Positions 43,305-52,031 of a stretch of DNA of 64,000 bases are shown one piece after another. Position 1 is the first letter of the stretch, and every line of letters starts with the position of its first letter. Below the pieces are notes generated by a model. The model did no database searches. It was given only the letters and a program-made list of their open reading frames with translations, and was not told where the DNA came from. A program made the translations under genes and the position numbers. Location: contig DASUXA010000044.1 of assembly GCA_036378155.1 (NCBI GenBank), positions 79,887 to 143,886 on the forward strand. The letters are read 5' to 3'. This stretch comes from DASUXA01 sp036378155. GTDB lineage: Bacteria > Actinomycetota > Actinomycetes > Mycobacteriales > Micromonosporaceae.

Positions 43305-43352
43305 CGCCGTCTCCTCTGCTGTCGCCGGGGAGCACCCTGCTCCCTCCGTTTC

Positions 43353-43371
43353 TTTATACCCCCTGGGGGTA
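43353..43371 (-). promoter_or_regulatory. CsoR operator overlapping the copZ minus-10
   Basis: TACCCCCTGGGGGTA at 43357-43371 is the near-canonical CsoR box (G-tract inverted repeat). On the minus strand TATAAA, complement of 43353-43358, overlaps its edge, so apo-CsoR would block transcription of copZ-copA until Cu(I) binds. Confidence 0.88.
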
Positions 43372-43500
43372 CCAGGCGACAGCGGTGTGCCGGGGATCTC
43401 AGCGGGTGCTCGGCGCTCCACGTCGCCGGCGAGCCGCTGAGCGGGGTGCGTGCGCCGCGTCGGCGGCAGCCGCCGCGCCCGCGTCGACCCGAAACGCCGG

Positions 43501-43794
43501 CTATCCGCGCTTCATCAGACGACCGATGGCAGCCATCATCTCGGCGGTCATCTCGTCCGCCTTGCCCTCGGCGGCGCCCTCGCGCATGCAGTGCCGCGCG
43601 TGCCCGTCCAGCAGCCCGAGACCGACCTTGTCCAGCGCCGCCTGGATCGCGCTGATCTGAGTGAGGATGTCGATGCAGTACCGGTCGTCCTCGACCATCT
43701 TTTCGATGCCCCGCACCTGCCCCTCGATGCGGCGCAGGCGACCGATCAACTGGTCCTTGGTCGCGGTGTAGCCGCGCTGGGTCGGTGCTGCCAT
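43501..43794 (-). CDS. csoR: copper-sensing repressor
   Basis: 97 aa all-helical protein of the CsoR/RcnR family. RRIEGQVRGIEKMVEDDRYC is the family hallmark. The Cu(I) ligands C-H-C are Cys40, His65 and Cys69 (YCIDILTQ and DGHARHCMREG), the copper-type pattern. Without copper it should repress copZ-copA via the box at 43357. ATG 43794 has no ribosome site; TATCAT stands exactly 7 nt upstream on the minus strand, so the message is probably leaderless. Confidence 0.95.
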   Translation of the reverse strand: MAAPTQRGYTATKDQLIGRLRRIEGQVRGIEKMVEDDRYCIDILTQISAIQAALDKVGLGLLDGHARHCMREGAAEGKADEMTAEMMAAIGRLMKRG

Positions 43795-43801
43795 GCGCCC
43801 G

Positions 43802-43807
43802 ATGATA
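43802..43807 (-). promoter_or_regulatory. minus-10 of leaderless csoR transcript
   Basis: On the minus strand TATCAT, 7 nt before ATG 43794. Confidence 0.55.
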
Positions 43808-43869
43808 CGGCGGCACCCCACCCGGGTATCCCGCCCTCTCATCGGGCTCCGCACCGTCGCTGCGACCCG

Positions 43870-44730
43870 TTACGCCTGGTCAGTGCGGCGCAGTCGGAGC
43901 GCCCCCGCCAGCGCCGCGAACATCCCGGCAGGGTCCTCGCCGTCGCGGGTCAACAGGTGGACGGCGACGTGGTCGGCGCCGGCGTCGAGATGTTCGCGCA
44001 GCCGCGCCGCGACGTCGTCCGCCGATCCCTGCGCGACCAGCGCGTCCAGGAGAGCCCGGCTCCCCCCGTCCGCGAAGTCGGCGTCGTCCCACCCTAGGCG
44101 GCGCAGGCTGTTCCGGTAGTTGGACAGGCGGAGGTAGTGGGCGACCGCGTTGCGGGCAAGTTCGGCGGCACGCGCCGGGTCGGCGCCGACGACCGCCTTC
44201 TGCTCCGGGGCGAGCAGCGCCCGCGCGCCGACGATCTCGCGGGCACGCCTGGTGTGCTCCGGAGGTACCAGGTACGGGTGGGCACCGGCGGTCCGCTCCG
44301 CCGCGAGTCGCAGTACCCGTGGACCGAGCGCGGCGAGCACCAGGCTGTCCGCCGGTACCCCGTTGGCGAGCAGCGCGTCGACGTAGGCGGACAGCGACTG
44401 GTACGGCGAGCGGTACTCGGCGGTCGCCTCGCGGTGTCCGACCCCGACGCCGAGCACGAACCGCTCGGGGTGGACCTTCGTGATCCGCGTGAAGGACCGC
44501 GCGACCTCGTCCGGGTCGCTGTTCCAGATGTTGACGATCCCCGTCGCCAGGGTCAGCGTCGTCGTGGCGTCCAGCAGGTCTTCGACCGCCCGCAGGTCGC
44601 CGGCTGGGGAGCCGCCCAGCCAGAGCGTGCCGTACCCGAGCCGTTCGAGGGTCTGCGCCAACTCGACGGGCGGGGCACCTCGGTGCCAGACCCCGAACCG
44701 ACCCACCCGATCCCGCACGTCGCCGCCCAT
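43870..44730 (-). CDS. luciferase-like (LLM-class, F420-type) oxidoreductase
   Basis: 286 aa TIM-barrel protein of the bacterial luciferase superfamily. Signals are RLGYGTLWLGGSPAGDL, LTLATGIVNIWNSDP, HPERFVLGVGVGHRE and the C-terminal VAVHLLTRDGEDPAGMFAALA. Actinobacterial members of this TIGR03620-like group usually bind F420 rather than FMN. GAGGAGG precedes ATG 44730. It stands alone, divergent from folD. The substrate is unknown. Confidence 0.87.
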   Translation of the reverse strand: MGGDVRDRVGRFGVWHRGAPPVELAQTLERLGYGTLWLGGSPAGDLRAVEDLLDATTTLTLATGIVNIWNSDPDEVARSFTRITKVHPERFVLGVGVGHREATAEYRSPYQSLSAYVDALLANGVPADSLVLAALGPRVLRLAAERTAGAHPYLVPPEHTRRAREIVGARALLAPEQKAVVGADPARAAELARNAVAHYLRLSNYRNSLRRLGWDDADFADGGSRALLDALVAQGSADDVAARLREHLDAGADHVAVHLLTRDGEDPAGMFAALAGALRLRRTDQA

Positions 44731-44881
44731 GGCCCCTCCTCGCTCGTTGATCTCCGCCGCAGGCAACTCCGCTCTCGGCGGATCAATTCCCGTGGGCGTC
44801 TGTGTCCTGCGCGACGGCGACGGGCGTGACCCGCCGCTCCGGAAGGCGGTTTGTGGCCGCCGCGCCCGCTGCGGCATGCTG

Positions 44882-44963
44882 GGGGGCACGCGCGACTGGC
44901 GGCACGAGGATGGGCAACCATCGGGGAGCTCTCGTCGCGGGTGTCGCCCGCCTGGGCACCCGC
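44882..44963 (+). ncRNA. ZTP (pfl) riboswitch upstream of folD
   Basis: Conserved pieces of the pfl motif appear in order: CGCGCGACTGGCGGCACG (44889-44906), GGATGGGCAACCATCGGGGAGC (a hairpin with the GGGGAGC tail, from 44908), a variable stem, and GCCCGCCTGGGCA (44946-44958). The folD ribosome site begins a few bases later. The motif senses ZTP/ZMP, signals of 10-formyl-THF shortage, and activates one-carbon genes such as folD. Control at translation initiation is likely since the last stem sits next to the ribosome site. Confidence 0.88.
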
Positions 44964-44976
44964 TGAGGGGAGAGCC

Positions 44977-45876
44977 ATGTCCGCGACCGCTCACCACACG
45001 TCCCCGTCCGGCTCCGGTACCACAGCCCGACTGCTGCCCGGCAAACCGGTCGCCGAAAGCATCTTCGCCGACGTGGCGGACCGGGTCGCGGCGCTGCGTC
45101 GCCGGGGCGTGACGCCGAGCCTCGCCACGATCCTCGTCGGTGACGACGACGCCAGCGCCGGGTACATCCGGATCAAGCAGCGCCAGGCGGCGGACCTGGG
45201 CTTCGCCTCCCCGCATCGGCACCTGCCCGCGACCGCGACCCAGGCGGACCTGCACGCCGCCATCGAGGGGTTCAACGCGGACCCGGACGTACACGGGGTG
45301 CTCGTCCAGTATCCGATCCCGTCCGGACTGGACTACGACCGCGCCCTGCTGGCGATGGACCCGGACAAGGACGTCGACGGCATGCATCCGCTCAACATGG
45401 GGCGGTTGACGCTCGGACTGCCCGGTCCGCTGCCGTGTACCCCGGCCGCCATCGAGGCGATCCTCGCCTACTACGAGATCCCGGTCGCCGGGCGCGAGGT
45501 GGTCATCCTGGGTCGCGGCGCGACGCTGGGACGACCCCTGTCGATCATGCTCGCCCAGAAGCGCCCGACCGCCAACGCCGCGGTCACCGTGGTACACACC
45601 GGCGTGCCGGACTGGTCCCGGTACACGACGCGCGCCGACATCCTGGTCGCCGCAGCCGGGGTACCGGGGATCATCCAGCCGGAGCACGTGAAGCCGGGCG
45701 CGGTGGTGATCGGCGGCGGGGTCCGGTACGAGGGTCGCCGCCTGCTGCCCGACGTCGACGAGTCGTGCGCCGAGGTAGCCGGCGCGATCACGCCCCGGGT
45801 CGGCGGTGTCGGACCGGTGACCGTCGCCATGCTGTTCCGCAACGCGGTGGACGCCGCAGAGCGGGCGACGTCGTGA
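44977..45876 (+). CDS. folD: methylene-THF dehydrogenase / cyclohydrolase
   Basis: 299 aa bifunctional FolD. The catalytic YIRIKQRQAADLG (Tyr63, Lys67), HGVLVQYPIP, PDKDVDGMHPLN and the NADP-binding VVILGRGATLGRPLSIML are present; the usual GRS-x-VGRP is here GRGATLGRP. It interconverts methylene- and 10-formyl-tetrahydrofolate in the cytoplasm. GAGGGGAGAG precedes ATG 44977. The ZTP riboswitch directly upstream confirms the assignment. The Gly-Arg-Gly-Ala loop variation is mild and often found in actinobacterial paralogs. Confidence 0.94.
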   Translation: MSATAHHTSPSGSGTTARLLPGKPVAESIFADVADRVAALRRRGVTPSLATILVGDDDASAGYIRIKQRQAADLGFASPHRHLPATATQADLHAAIEGFNADPDVHGVLVQYPIPSGLDYDRALLAMDPDKDVDGMHPLNMGRLTLGLPGPLPCTPAAIEAILAYYEIPVAGREVVILGRGATLGRPLSIMLAQKRPTANAAVTVVHTGVPDWSRYTTRADILVAAAGVPGIIQPEHVKPGAVVIGGGVRYEGRRLLPDVDESCAEVAGAITPRVGGVGPVTVAMLFRNAVDAAERATS

Positions 45877-45938
45877 GCCCGGTACCGGTCACGCGTGCCG
45901 GGTGCTGACCGGTCGCGCCGCACGAATCGGACGTCCGG

Positions 45939-47000
45939 CTACGGCAGCGTCGCGTACACCTGGGCGATCGCCTCGACGACCTCGCCGGAGAACGTCTCGA
46001 ACGGGGTCGCCTGCACGGCGCGTTTCGTGCCGCGTCCGTTGTGCCGCCAGGTGCCGACGACGCGACCGTCGCTGACCACGGTCGGCTTGAACATCCCGTT
46101 GCCGCCCGGCACGATCCGGTCGGCGTGCTCCGGGGGCAGCATCGCGCCCCGGTCGCCGTAGCCGAGCAGGTATTCGTCGAAGCCGGGAAGGAGGAAGACG
46201 CCGCGGGCACGACCCCGGCACGCGTCGAGCACCTCCGGTGTCCGCGGGTGCATCAGGTGTTCGACGCCGTCGACGTCGAGCCGGGCAAGCCGCGGTCGGG
46301 CGAGCGCGGCCCCGGCGCGGGCGTCGGTGAGGGTCAGGCTCGCCCAGCGGGCGAGGTCTTTCACCGTCGCCGGGCCGTGGCCGCGGAAGTAGCGCAGCGC
46401 GAGTTCGCCGAGCGCTTCCTCGCCAGCCAGACGGCGAGGCTTGCGGATCCACTCGTCGAGCAGCACGATCCGCTGGTCGCCGCCGCGCACCGGACCGAAG
46501 CACAGCGTGCCGAGGTGCGCCAGGTGCCACAGCATGTGGTAGCCGCGTTGCCCGGTGGTGGTCAGCCCACCGTCGCGCCACACCGCGAGCAGGTCGTCGC
46601 GGCGCAACTCGCGTCCCCCGCCCAGGGCGGCGACGGCGAGGTCCCGCGCGCGCTCCAGGGTCGCCTCGTCGAGCTCGAGCTGAGCCCGGCGCCGCGCCGC
46701 GCCGGCGAGCACCCGGGGCGCGGTGAGCGCCAACATCCAGGGCAGATCCTCGGCGGCGACGAGGTGCAGGGTGCCGCGCATCGGCCACGACCTGACGATC
46801 TCGCCGTCGTCGAGCGCGGCCTCGACCATGTCCCGGGAACCCCCGGCGGTGCGCAGCGCGACCGAGGTCAGCGCGCCGTTGAAGTCCTGTGCCTGCATCG
46901 CCGTCAGCCAACGGACGGCGTCCGCCGCGCTCGGGAGCGCGGGACCGGCGAGGCGCTGGGCGGCGAGCCGGAGCAGGGCGATCTCGTGCGGCGTGGTCAT
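45939..47000 (-). CDS. AlkZ-like (HTH_42) DNA glycosylase-type protein
   Basis: 353 aa winged-helix protein of the HTH_42 (PF06224) superfamily. AVRWLTAMQAQDFNGALTSVALRT contains the catalytic Q-x-Q motif (Gln36, Gln38) of the AlkZ-like branch; the YcaQ branch has Q-x-D. Other motifs are RSWPMRGTLHLVAAEDLPWML and VFLLPGFDEYLLGYGDRGAML. Characterised relatives remove bulky alkyl or crosslinked bases. The window shows no biosynthetic cluster that would need self-resistance, so a general repair role is plausible. ATG 47000 has a weak ribosome site. Confidence 0.85.
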   Translation of the reverse strand: MTTPHEIALLRLAAQRLAGPALPSAADAVRWLTAMQAQDFNGALTSVALRTAGGSRDMVEAALDDGEIVRSWPMRGTLHLVAAEDLPWMLALTAPRVLAGAARRRAQLELDEATLERARDLAVAALGGGRELRRDDLLAVWRDGGLTTTGQRGYHMLWHLAHLGTLCFGPVRGGDQRIVLLDEWIRKPRRLAGEEALGELALRYFRGHGPATVKDLARWASLTLTDARAGAALARPRLARLDVDGVEHLMHPRTPEVLDACRGRARGVFLLPGFDEYLLGYGDRGAMLPPEHADRIVPGGNGMFKPTVVSDGRVVGTWRHNGRGTKRAVQATPFETFSGEVVEAIAQVYATLP

Positions 47001-47044
47001 GGAAACACCCCATCACGCCGGTACGACAGCGCCCCCGGCGAGGA

Positions 47045-47725
47045 TCAGACCGCGTCCAACTCGATCGTGCGGTACCGCCGCGCCGCCTGCTTGGCTTCGC
47101 CGGGCAGCGCGTCGGCGGCGAGCAGGCGGGGCAACAGGTCGCGCTCGGTGGTCAGAGCGCGGAAGGTGAGGCCGATCGTGACGTCGTGGTCGGGTCGGTG
47201 GATCACGGTGACCGGATCGCCCGCCCGGATCGCGCCCGGCTCGATCACCCGCAGGTACGCGCCCGGTACGGCGCGCGCCGTGAACGTCCTGACCCAACCG
47301 TGTTCGCCCAGCCAGCCGGCGAAGGTGCGACACGGGATGCGCGGCACCGAGACCTCCAGGACGACTGTGTCGCCGACCCGCCACCGCTCTCCGATCAGCG
47401 CCCCGGTCACGTCCACCGCGACGGTCGTCAGGTTCTCGCCGAACGCTCCCGACGGCAGCGCCCGACCCAGCTCGACCGCCCACCGGTCCAGATCCTCCCG
47501 CGCGTACGCGTAGACCGCCTGGTCGTCCCCGCCGTGGTGGCGCCGGTCGCAGACCTGGTCGCCGATCAGCCCGCTGCCCCCGGTGCCCTTGGGACCGGGC
47601 GCGCGTACCTGCACCGCATCGTCGACGGGTCGCTTGTCGATGCCGGTCACGCCGAGATCCGCGTGCTCCGACCGGGTGGCGGTGCCGACGTTCACCGACA
47701 ACACCCGTGGCTGAACGAGGGCCAC
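47045..47725 (-). CDS. MOSC-domain protein (YiiM-like)
   Basis: 226 aa. The MOSC core has GDDQAVYAYAREDLDRW, SGAFGENLTT and the conserved cysteine in VPRIPCRTFAGWL, which would bind a molybdenum-cofactor sulfur. Length and the C-terminal helical region match YiiM-type proteins, which reduce N-hydroxylated compounds. AGGAG precedes GTG 47725. The gene follows no obvious partner; the mycothiol-type enzyme diverges from it. Confidence 0.87.
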   Translation of the reverse strand: MALVQPRVLSVNVGTATRSEHADLGVTGIDKRPVDDAVQVRAPGPKGTGGSGLIGDQVCDRRHHGGDDQAVYAYAREDLDRWAVELGRALPSGAFGENLTTVAVDVTGALIGERWRVGDTVVLEVSVPRIPCRTFAGWLGEHGWVRTFTARAVPGAYLRVIEPGAIRAGDPVTVIHRPDHDVTIGLTFRALTTERDLLPRLLAADALPGEAKQAARRYRTIELDAV

Positions 47726-47922
47726 CCGCGCTCCTGTCTGCGAGGCCGGTCAGGGCGTGCTTGCGAAGGCGTACCGGGCACCGGACCTCGGCGACGCCTG
47801 CGGCGCGCTGCCATCGTCGGCTGGCTCGCACCGGCGGTCAAGCAATATCCGGTACGGATACCGGTCCGCGACATCCGACATATGATGTGTTCCGATTCGG
47901 ACGCTTCGAGGGAATTGCTCGG

Positions 47923-48717
47923 ATGGCTACCGAGGTGCCAACGTCGCGAGCGACCGAGCTGCCGCAGACGCCCCCGGCGCTCGGCGCGACGGTCGCCGCC
48001 GGGCAGGTGTCCGCGTACCTCGGTCTGCTGCGCGACCTGTCCGACACCGACTGGACCCGGCCCACCGACTGCACTCGGTGGGACGTCCGGCAGATCGCCA
48101 CCCATGTCGCCGGGGAACTCGACGAAAGCGCGCGTCTGCCGGTCGCCCTGCGGCACGCCTGGCACTCGGTACGGAAGTCGCGGCGGATGTCCCTGGTCGA
48201 CGGGCTCAACGAGGCGCAGGTCGCGGATCGGCGCGAGCTGCCCGGACCTGCCGTGGCGGACGACATCGAGCGATTGGCGGGCACCGCGATCCGGGTACGC
48301 CTCAGGATGCCGGCGTGGGTACGGCGCCTGCCGGTTCCGGGCAACGACCTGCCCCGCGGCTCCGACCTCGGGTACCTGTTCGACGTGATCTACCCGCGCG
48401 ACCTGTGGATGCACCGGGTGGACACCGCGCGAGCGACCCGTCGACCGCTTCCGCCGGCGGTCGGCGACGACGAAGTGGTCCGTCAGGTCGTCCGCGACCT
48501 CGACCGGTTCTGGCGGGGTCCGGCCGTCGTCCTCGACCTGTCCGGACCGGGTGCCGGTCGCTGGCTGGTAGGCACGGGTACCGCCACCGCCACCGCGTAC
48601 TGCGACGCGGTCGGGCTCCTGCGCCTGCTGTCCGGTCGTCCCGCGCCGGTCGACCTCGTGGTCAGCGGCGACAGCGAGGTCGACCGGTACCTGCGCGCCG
48701 CGCGTGTCGCCTTCTGA
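47923..48717 (+). CDS. DinB/maleylpyruvate-isomerase-type mycothiol-dependent protein
   Basis: 264 aa of the MDMPI_N/DinB-like family. The N-terminal helical bundle has LLRDLSDTDWTRPTDCTRWDVRQIATHVAGELDE, with the metal-binding His of the family in IATHVAGE; further residues are RDLWMHRVDTARA. A small C-terminal alpha/beta domain follows. Such enzymes use mycothiol in actinobacteria for isomerase or transferase reactions; the substrate here is unknown. GAGGGAA lies upstream of ATG 47923, and TATGAT at 47881 is a likely minus-10. Confidence 0.85.
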   Translation: MATEVPTSRATELPQTPPALGATVAAGQVSAYLGLLRDLSDTDWTRPTDCTRWDVRQIATHVAGELDESARLPVALRHAWHSVRKSRRMSLVDGLNEAQVADRRELPGPAVADDIERLAGTAIRVRLRMPAWVRRLPVPGNDLPRGSDLGYLFDVIYPRDLWMHRVDTARATRRPLPPAVGDDEVVRQVVRDLDRFWRGPAVVLDLSGPGAGRWLVGTGTATATAYCDAVGLLRLLSGRPAPVDLVVSGDSEVDRYLRAARVAF

Positions 48718-48727
48718 GCCGTGCCGA

Positions 48728-48771
48728 GACGGTGGAGCGGGCGGCCCGGACGGGCCGCCCGCTCCACCGTC
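48728..48771. terminator. strong bidirectional terminator hairpin
   Basis: Perfect 21-bp stem from GACGGTGG... to ...CCACCGTC with only GA unpaired at the tip, between the convergent stops of the DinB-type gene (48717) and the propeller protein (48788). Confidence 0.85.
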
Positions 48772-48787
48772 ACCCAAGCCGACCGCG

Positions 48788-51268
48788 CTAGGAGAGCGTG
48801 ATCTGCCAGATGCCACGACCGTGGGTCGCGGCGAGGATCGCGCCGTCCGGAGTCACGGTCAGGTCGTTCACCGAGGCGTTCGGCAGCGCCGTGCCCAGAC
48901 GCGACCACGTCGTACCGGCGCCGCCGCCGGCGGCGGCGACGAACACCCCGACGTCCGTACCCAGGACCAGCTTGCCGTTCGCGACGACCAGGTCGTCGCT
49001 CGGCGTGTCGGGCAGGTTGCCGCTGATGTCGGTCCAGGTGGCACCCGCGTCCGTCGACTCGAAGACGTGACCGTACCCGGCGTCGTCGGTCCACCGCCGG
49101 GAGAACCCGTTGTACACGGCGTACACGTGCGACGCGTTCGCCGGGTCGATCACCAGCGCGTTGATGAACCGGTTCGGCAGGTTCGGCGCGCTGATCCGGT
49201 GCCAGGTACCGCCGGCGTTGGTGTCGATGCCCGCCTCGAAACCGGGCGCGTTGCAGGGACCGCACCAGCCGACGTACGTGACGCCGCCCTTCACCGCGAT
49301 CGCGGTGATCGAGTGCCCGGCGCCGGTGTCGTGCACGATCGTCCAGTCGCAGGACGTACCCGAGCACGTGGTGTCCCAGCCCTTGCCGCCGTTGTCCCAC
49401 ACGTACCGACCACCGGCGACCCAGTGGTTCACGTTGTCCGGGTCGGCGCGGAACGGGGCGATGAACCGCGGGTTCGGGTCGCACGGGCTCGGCGTGTACG
49501 TGTACGCGTAGCAGGACGGGGTCATCTCCCGGAACGACGGCACGGTGCCGTCGGACCGCCCGCCGTTGGTGGTCAGCGCCATGTCGAGCCCGGTGTACTC
49601 GACCACCGCCCGGTCGGCGTTGTTCGGGTCGACGATGACGTCGCCGCCGTCACCACCGAACGGGGAGACCATGGTGGACGAGCCGGGCAGCAGCAGCGAG
49701 ACGCCGTTGTCCTGCAGCCCGCCCCAGATCGCGGTACCGCCGGCGGGCAGCCGACCGGCGCCCGCGAAGTAGTACTGCAGGGTGCGCAGCGTGGCGTTGT
49801 GGTCCGTCCAGCCGGTGGCGTTGCGCAACGCCCGGCTGTACACGCCGCCGTCGTTACCGATGTACACCCGACCATCCGTGATCATCACGGCGTGCTGGTC
49901 CGAGTGCGGCGTCGGCGGGCACGCGTCCAGCCCGTTCTTCGCGCAGGGCAGCCCGAAGTTCCAGTACGGCGCGATCGTCGTCCACGTCGAGCCGCCGTCA
50001 GTTGTCTCGTACACCTCCTCGAGACCGAGGTAGATGTGGTTGCTGTCGGCGGGGTCCACGGCGAGGAACTGGTTGTACCAGGACTGCACGCCCGGCGAGT
50101 AGCCCCGCGACGCCTGCAGCGCCGAACCCGAGTCGGCGAGCTTGCCGGTCTCCGCGATGGTGTTCCACGGTCCCGCCGGGGTACCGCCGGACGCGGCGAA
50201 CAGACCCATCAGCGTGGTGCCGCCCTGGTTCGCGCTCGGGTGGTTGAACAGCGTCGACGACTCGACCAGCGCGTACAGCTTCGCACCGTCCGCGCTGTAG
50301 GCGAGGGTGGTGCGACCGATCTGGGCGTCGTTGATCGAGCCGGTCGCGGTGGTACGGGTGAAGCTCGCGCCGCCGTCGTTCGACACGTAGAAGCCGTTGC
50401 ACGCCGAGCCGCCGCGCCAGCCGACCACGGCGACCACGGTGCGGCCGTGGGTACCGGGACGCACCGCCACGTCGCTGATGAACGTCGTGTCCGCCTGCCC
50501 GACGCACGGCTTGAGGACCAGCGTCCACGGCGAGGTCACGTCGCTCGCGGACCGCTTGTACAGTCCGACGCTGGTCGCCAGGTACACGTTGCCCTGTCCG
50601 TCGAACACCACCCGGCTGACCAGCGCGTTGTTCAGCTCCGCGCCGCCGACCCGGTGGAACGTCGCGCCGCCGTCGGTCGAGCGCAGCACGCCGATCCCGG
50701 CGTACCCGTCGGAGCTGGTGTTCGACTCGCCGGTGCCGACCCACAGCGAGTGGTCGGCGGGGTCGACCGCGAGCGCGCCGATGGACAGCGTCGCCGCGTC
50801 GTCGGTGAGCGGCGCCCAGGTCGTACCGCCGTCGGTCGACTTCCACACGCCGCCGTCGGCGGCTCCCATGTAGAGGGTGGAACCGTCCGCGGCGAGCGCG
50901 GTGACCCGACCGCCGACGAGGCCGGAGCCGCCGCCGGAGTTGGACCAGACCGGGTCGCGGTAGCCGTGCGCGTCACTGTCGTACGGCTTCGAGGTGACTT
51001 CCTGCCAGGCGCCGCCGACGGTGGGCAGCGCACCGGCGGCGGTACGGGCGGCGAGGTATGCCGCCGCGTCGATGGTGTCGCCGGGCGCGGACCGCGCCTC
51101 GGCGTACTGGTCGGCGCTCTCCAGCGCCTCGTAGTTGCCTTTCGCGTCTTCGGTGAGCTTGCGCTCGTCGGATCGGCTCGCGGTACCAGAACTCGCCAGG
51201 GCCGGCGGGGTCAGGAACGTCCCGGCGACAGCGAGAGCCACGAGCGAGGTCAGTAGGTGCCTTCGCAC
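48788..51268 (-). CDS. secreted multi-repeat beta-propeller protein (BNR/sortilin-like)
   Basis: 826 aa. The signal peptide is VRRHLLTSLVALAVAG to about ALAS near residue 26. The mature part is rich in sialidase-type Asp-box repeats: YMGAADGGVWKSTDGGTTW, GVLRSTDGGATFHR, GFYVSNDGGASFTR, EVYETTDGGSTWTT, VFESTDAGATWTD. This fold usually forms 7- to 10-bladed propellers that bind glycans or proteins. No RIP motif typical of a true sialidase is visible, so enzyme activity is doubtful; a binding or glycoside-hydrolase (GH74-like) role is possible. I chose GTG 51268, which has GGAGG five bases upstream, over GTG 51283. It is surface or extracellular. Confidence 0.85.
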   Translation of the reverse strand: MRRHLLTSLVALAVAGTFLTPPALASSGTASRSDERKLTEDAKGNYEALESADQYAEARSAPGDTIDAAAYLAARTAAGALPTVGGAWQEVTSKPYDSDAHGYRDPVWSNSGGGSGLVGGRVTALAADGSTLYMGAADGGVWKSTDGGTTWAPLTDDAATLSIGALAVDPADHSLWVGTGESNTSSDGYAGIGVLRSTDGGATFHRVGGAELNNALVSRVVFDGQGNVYLATSVGLYKRSASDVTSPWTLVLKPCVGQADTTFISDVAVRPGTHGRTVVAVVGWRGGSACNGFYVSNDGGASFTRTTATGSINDAQIGRTTLAYSADGAKLYALVESSTLFNHPSANQGGTTLMGLFAASGGTPAGPWNTIAETGKLADSGSALQASRGYSPGVQSWYNQFLAVDPADSNHIYLGLEEVYETTDGGSTWTTIAPYWNFGLPCAKNGLDACPPTPHSDQHAVMITDGRVYIGNDGGVYSRALRNATGWTDHNATLRTLQYYFAGAGRLPAGGTAIWGGLQDNGVSLLLPGSSTMVSPFGGDGGDVIVDPNNADRAVVEYTGLDMALTTNGGRSDGTVPSFREMTPSCYAYTYTPSPCDPNPRFIAPFRADPDNVNHWVAGGRYVWDNGGKGWDTTCSGTSCDWTIVHDTGAGHSITAIAVKGGVTYVGWCGPCNAPGFEAGIDTNAGGTWHRISAPNLPNRFINALVIDPANASHVYAVYNGFSRRWTDDAGYGHVFESTDAGATWTDISGNLPDTPSDDLVVANGKLVLGTDVGVFVAAAGGGAGTTWSRLGTALPNASVNDLTVTPDGAILAATHGRGIWQITLS

Positions 51269-51363
51269 ACGCGCCTCCGTCACGCGAACACGCCCATATG
51301 CATGGACGTCTGCGGATTCTGGGCGTGAGTCTGTCAGACCCGTGTACGAAGTGGACCCTCGTC

Positions 51364-51385
51364 CCGACCCTCGTCACGAGGTCGG
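51364..51385 (-). terminator. short hairpin after the yceI-like gene
   Basis: CCGAC-C-CTCG, loop TCA, CGAG-GTCGG: nine pairs with one bulged C, 17 bp past the YceI stop. Weak terminator candidate. Confidence 0.4.
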
Positions 51386-51401
51386 CGGATGCCGGAGCGG
51401 C

Positions 51402-51959
51402 TCAGGTCGCCGGCTCGGCGCGACCCAGGTCGACGTCGAACTCGACGACCACCTCGTCGCGCACCTTGAGCGCGCCGAGGAAGCCGGAGTACGGCTTGAC
51501 CCCGTGCGCCGTCTGCACCACGGTCGCAGCGCCCCGGTACCGATCACCGTCGAGGCGCTCGACGGTCAGCCGTACGGGCGCCTTCCGGTCGCGCAGCGTC
51601 AGCATCCCGTCGACGGTGCCGCCGTCGCCGGACGGCGTGACACTGGTCGACACGAAGGTGGCGGTCTCGGTACCGATTGGGGCGAGCATGCGGCGCATCG
51701 TCGCGTCGATCTCGGCGCGGTCGCGGTCGGACAGCGGCAGCGCTCCACCGGTGCCTTCGCGTACCCGCAGCGAGGCGAGCGCCACGTCGACCCGCAGCGA
51801 CGCCCCGGACGGGTCGTCGCCCGCCCCGCGCACCTCGCCGGTCCAGTCGGTCACGTCGATGGTCAGGTCGTGGCCGGCGCGCCCGGCGACGCCGGTGCGA
51901 CCGGTACGCACGACCACGGAACCGCAGTGCGGTCCGATCCTGACGACGGCGGGCGCCAT
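51402..51959 (-). CDS. YceI-family protein
   Basis: 185 aa lipocalin-like beta-barrel of the YceI family: VVRTGRTGVAGRAGHDLTIDVTDWTGEV, then KVRDEVVVEFDVDLG at the end, with central TATFVSTSVTPSG. YceI proteins bind isoprenoids or other hydrophobic ligands. No signal peptide is seen here, so unlike many relatives it is probably cytoplasmic. ATG 51959 has no obvious ribosome site. Conserved but with unknown cellular role. Confidence 0.85.
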   Translation of the reverse strand: MAPAVVRIGPHCGSVVVRTGRTGVAGRAGHDLTIDVTDWTGEVRGAGDDPSGASLRVDVALASLRVREGTGGALPLSDRDRAEIDATMRRMLAPIGTETATFVSTSVTPSGDGGTVDGMLTLRDRKAPVRLTVERLDGDRYRGAATVVQTAHGVKPYSGFLGALKVRDEVVVEFDVDLGRAEPAT

Positions 51960-52031
51960 ACCCGCGATGCTGCCACCACCGTCCGGATCGCCGCAGGCGA
52001 CCGCCGCACGATCCGGCGCGGCGGGGACCGG

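Noticed and set aside
48788..51268. Sialidase activity for the propeller protein
   Set aside because: Asp-box repeats occur in many propellers; the arginine triad and RIP motif of sialidases are not visible.
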